From an uncultured Eubacteriales bacterium (GTDB lineage Bacteria; Bacillota; Clostridia; Oscillospirales; CAG-272): DNA of 6,162 bases. The translations under genes were made by a program, and so were the position numbers. This document shows, in pieces, positions 5,384 to 6,162 of the stretch. Under the pieces are notes generated by a model. It was given only the letters and a program-made list of their open reading frames with translations. It did not search any database and had not been told where the DNA came from. The stretch covers positions 1 to 6,162 of the forward strand of contig CAKSLR010000076.1 of assembly GCA_934467435.1 (NCBI GenBank), written 5' to 3'. Position 1 is the stretch's first letter. Every line of letters begins with the position of its first letter.

Positions 5384-6162
5384 ATGAACAAGCTGATTGA
5401 ACTGAAGGGGATCACAAAATCCTTTGACGGTGAGACCGTCCTCAACCACATCAACCTGGACATCCACGACCATGAATTTGTGACGCTTTTGGGACCTTCC
5501 GGCTGCGGAAAAACCACTACCCTGCGCATTATCGGGGGCTTTGTGACCCCGGATGAAGGAGACGTTATTTTTGACGGTGCCCGGATCAACAACCTGCCGC
5601 CCTATAAACGGCACGTCAACACCGTGTTCCAGAAATACGCCCTCTTCCCCCACCTGAACGTGTATGAGAATATCGCTTTTGCCCTGCGGCTCTCGCATGT
5701 GCCGGAGGCGGAGATTTCCCGCCGCGTGAAGGAAATGCTCGACCTGGTCGCTCTGCGCGGCTTTGAGCGAAAAGATGTTAACCTGCTCTCGGGCGGGCAG
5801 CAGCAGCGTGTTGCCATTGCCCGGGCGCTGATCAATAAACCCCGTGTGCTGCTTCTGGACGAGCCGCTCGGCGCGCTGGATCTCAAACTGCGCAAAGATA
5901 TGCAGAACGAGCTGAAAAAGATTCAGACACAGACGGGCATCACCTTTATTTATGTGACCCACGACCAGGAGGAAGCGCTCTCCATGTCCGATACGGTTGT
6001 GGTCATGCAGAACGGCTGCATTCAGCAGATCGGTACGCCGACCGATATCTACAATGAACCCGTCAACGCCTTTGTGGCGGACTTTATCGGGGAGAGTAAT
6101 ATTGTAGACGGCGTGATGCTGGAGGACAAGCTGGTATCCTTCTCCGGTCACACCTTCCCGTG
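5384..6162 (+). CDS. potA: Spermidine/putrescine ABC transporter ATP-binding protein PotA, partial
   Basis: The first 259 codons of the ATPase that powers polyamine import through the PotBC permease with PotD as the binding protein; it acts as a dimer on the cytoplasmic face of the membrane. Seen: Walker A GPSGCGKTT (37-45), Q-loop VFQKYALFPH (81-90), signature LSGGQQQR (135-142), Walker B LLLDEP (156-161), D-loop GALD (163-166) and switch histidine in THDQEEA (192-198). The family-typical IQQIGTPTDIYNEPVNAFVADFIGESN stretch lies at about 215-241, and the start of the C-terminal TOBE domain follows at the right edge. The gene continues beyond the window, where potB, potC and potD would be expected. 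The only in-frame start after the TAG at 5321 is the ATG at 5384, but the AAAGGAG (5359-5365) is 18 bases upstream, further than usual. Specificity for polyamines over other substrates rests on overall similarity. Confidence 0.93.
   Translation, partial: MNKLIELKGITKSFDGETVLNHINLDIHDHEFVTLLGPSGCGKTTTLRIIGGFVTPDEGDVIFDGARINNLPPYKRHVNTVFQKYALFPHLNVYENIAFALRLSHVPEAEISRRVKEMLDLVALRGFERKDVNLLSGGQQQRVAIARALINKPRVLLLDEPLGALDLKLRKDMQNELKKIQTQTGITFIYVTHDQEEALSMSDTVVVMQNGCIQQIGTPTDIYNEPVNAFVADFIGESNIVDGVMLEDKLVSFSGHTFP

Noticed and set aside
5312..6151. Minus-strand reading frame (279 codons) opposite potA
   Set aside because: It is antisense to a textbook ABC ATPase with all motifs intact.

Overview
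The window reads as an ordinary-density chromosomal segment from a Gram-positive bacterium, most likely a Clostridia-type member of the Bacillota with moderately high G+C. The reasons are strong AGGAGG-type Shine-Dalgarno sites, near-perfect sigma-A promoters in short A+T-rich gaps, a DUF4349-type lipoprotein, a class-Ic-like aspartate aminotransferase, an archaeal/eukaryotic-type prolyl-tRNA synthetase and a SpoIVFB-like membrane protease. The organism is inferred from these traits; no marker gene fixes it. There are no RNA genes, CRISPR arrays, insertion sequences or prophage genes.

Layout. (1) 1-697, minus strand: the N-terminal 232 codons of a PLP-dependent aminotransferase, running off the left edge. 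(2) 698-929: a divergent intergenic region with a minus-strand promoter for the aminotransferase and a perfect-consensus plus-strand promoter with a dyad at its start point. (3) 930-1787: a DUF4349-like lipoprotein with an additional C-terminal membrane segment. (4) 1788-1868: a short gap with a second perfect-consensus promoter, embedded in a nested inverted repeat. (5) 1869-3305: proS, followed by a 17-bp intercistronic stem-loop and a biotin-protein-ligase-like gene (3372-4124) that has lost the usual biotin-binding loop. (6) 4151-4194: a G+C-rich hairpin with a short T-rich tail, probably a leaky terminator. (7) 4235-5253: a small single-pass membrane protein translationally coupled, by a 4-base GTGA overlap, to an M50 (site-2) protease with HESGH and DGFDGGR motifs but no CBS domain. 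(8) 5254-5383: a promoter with an A-rich upstream region and a leader stem-loop, then (9) 5384-6162: potA, the spermidine/putrescine ABC transporter ATPase, running off the right edge.

Most genes are housekeeping: amino-acid metabolism, tRNA charging and polyamine import. The parts that deserve attention are the degenerate biotin-ligase-like protein downstream of proS, and the two-gene unit of a small unknown membrane protein plus an intramembrane protease, which resembles a regulator/protease or substrate/protease pair. Several promoters and gene junctions also carry inverted repeats.
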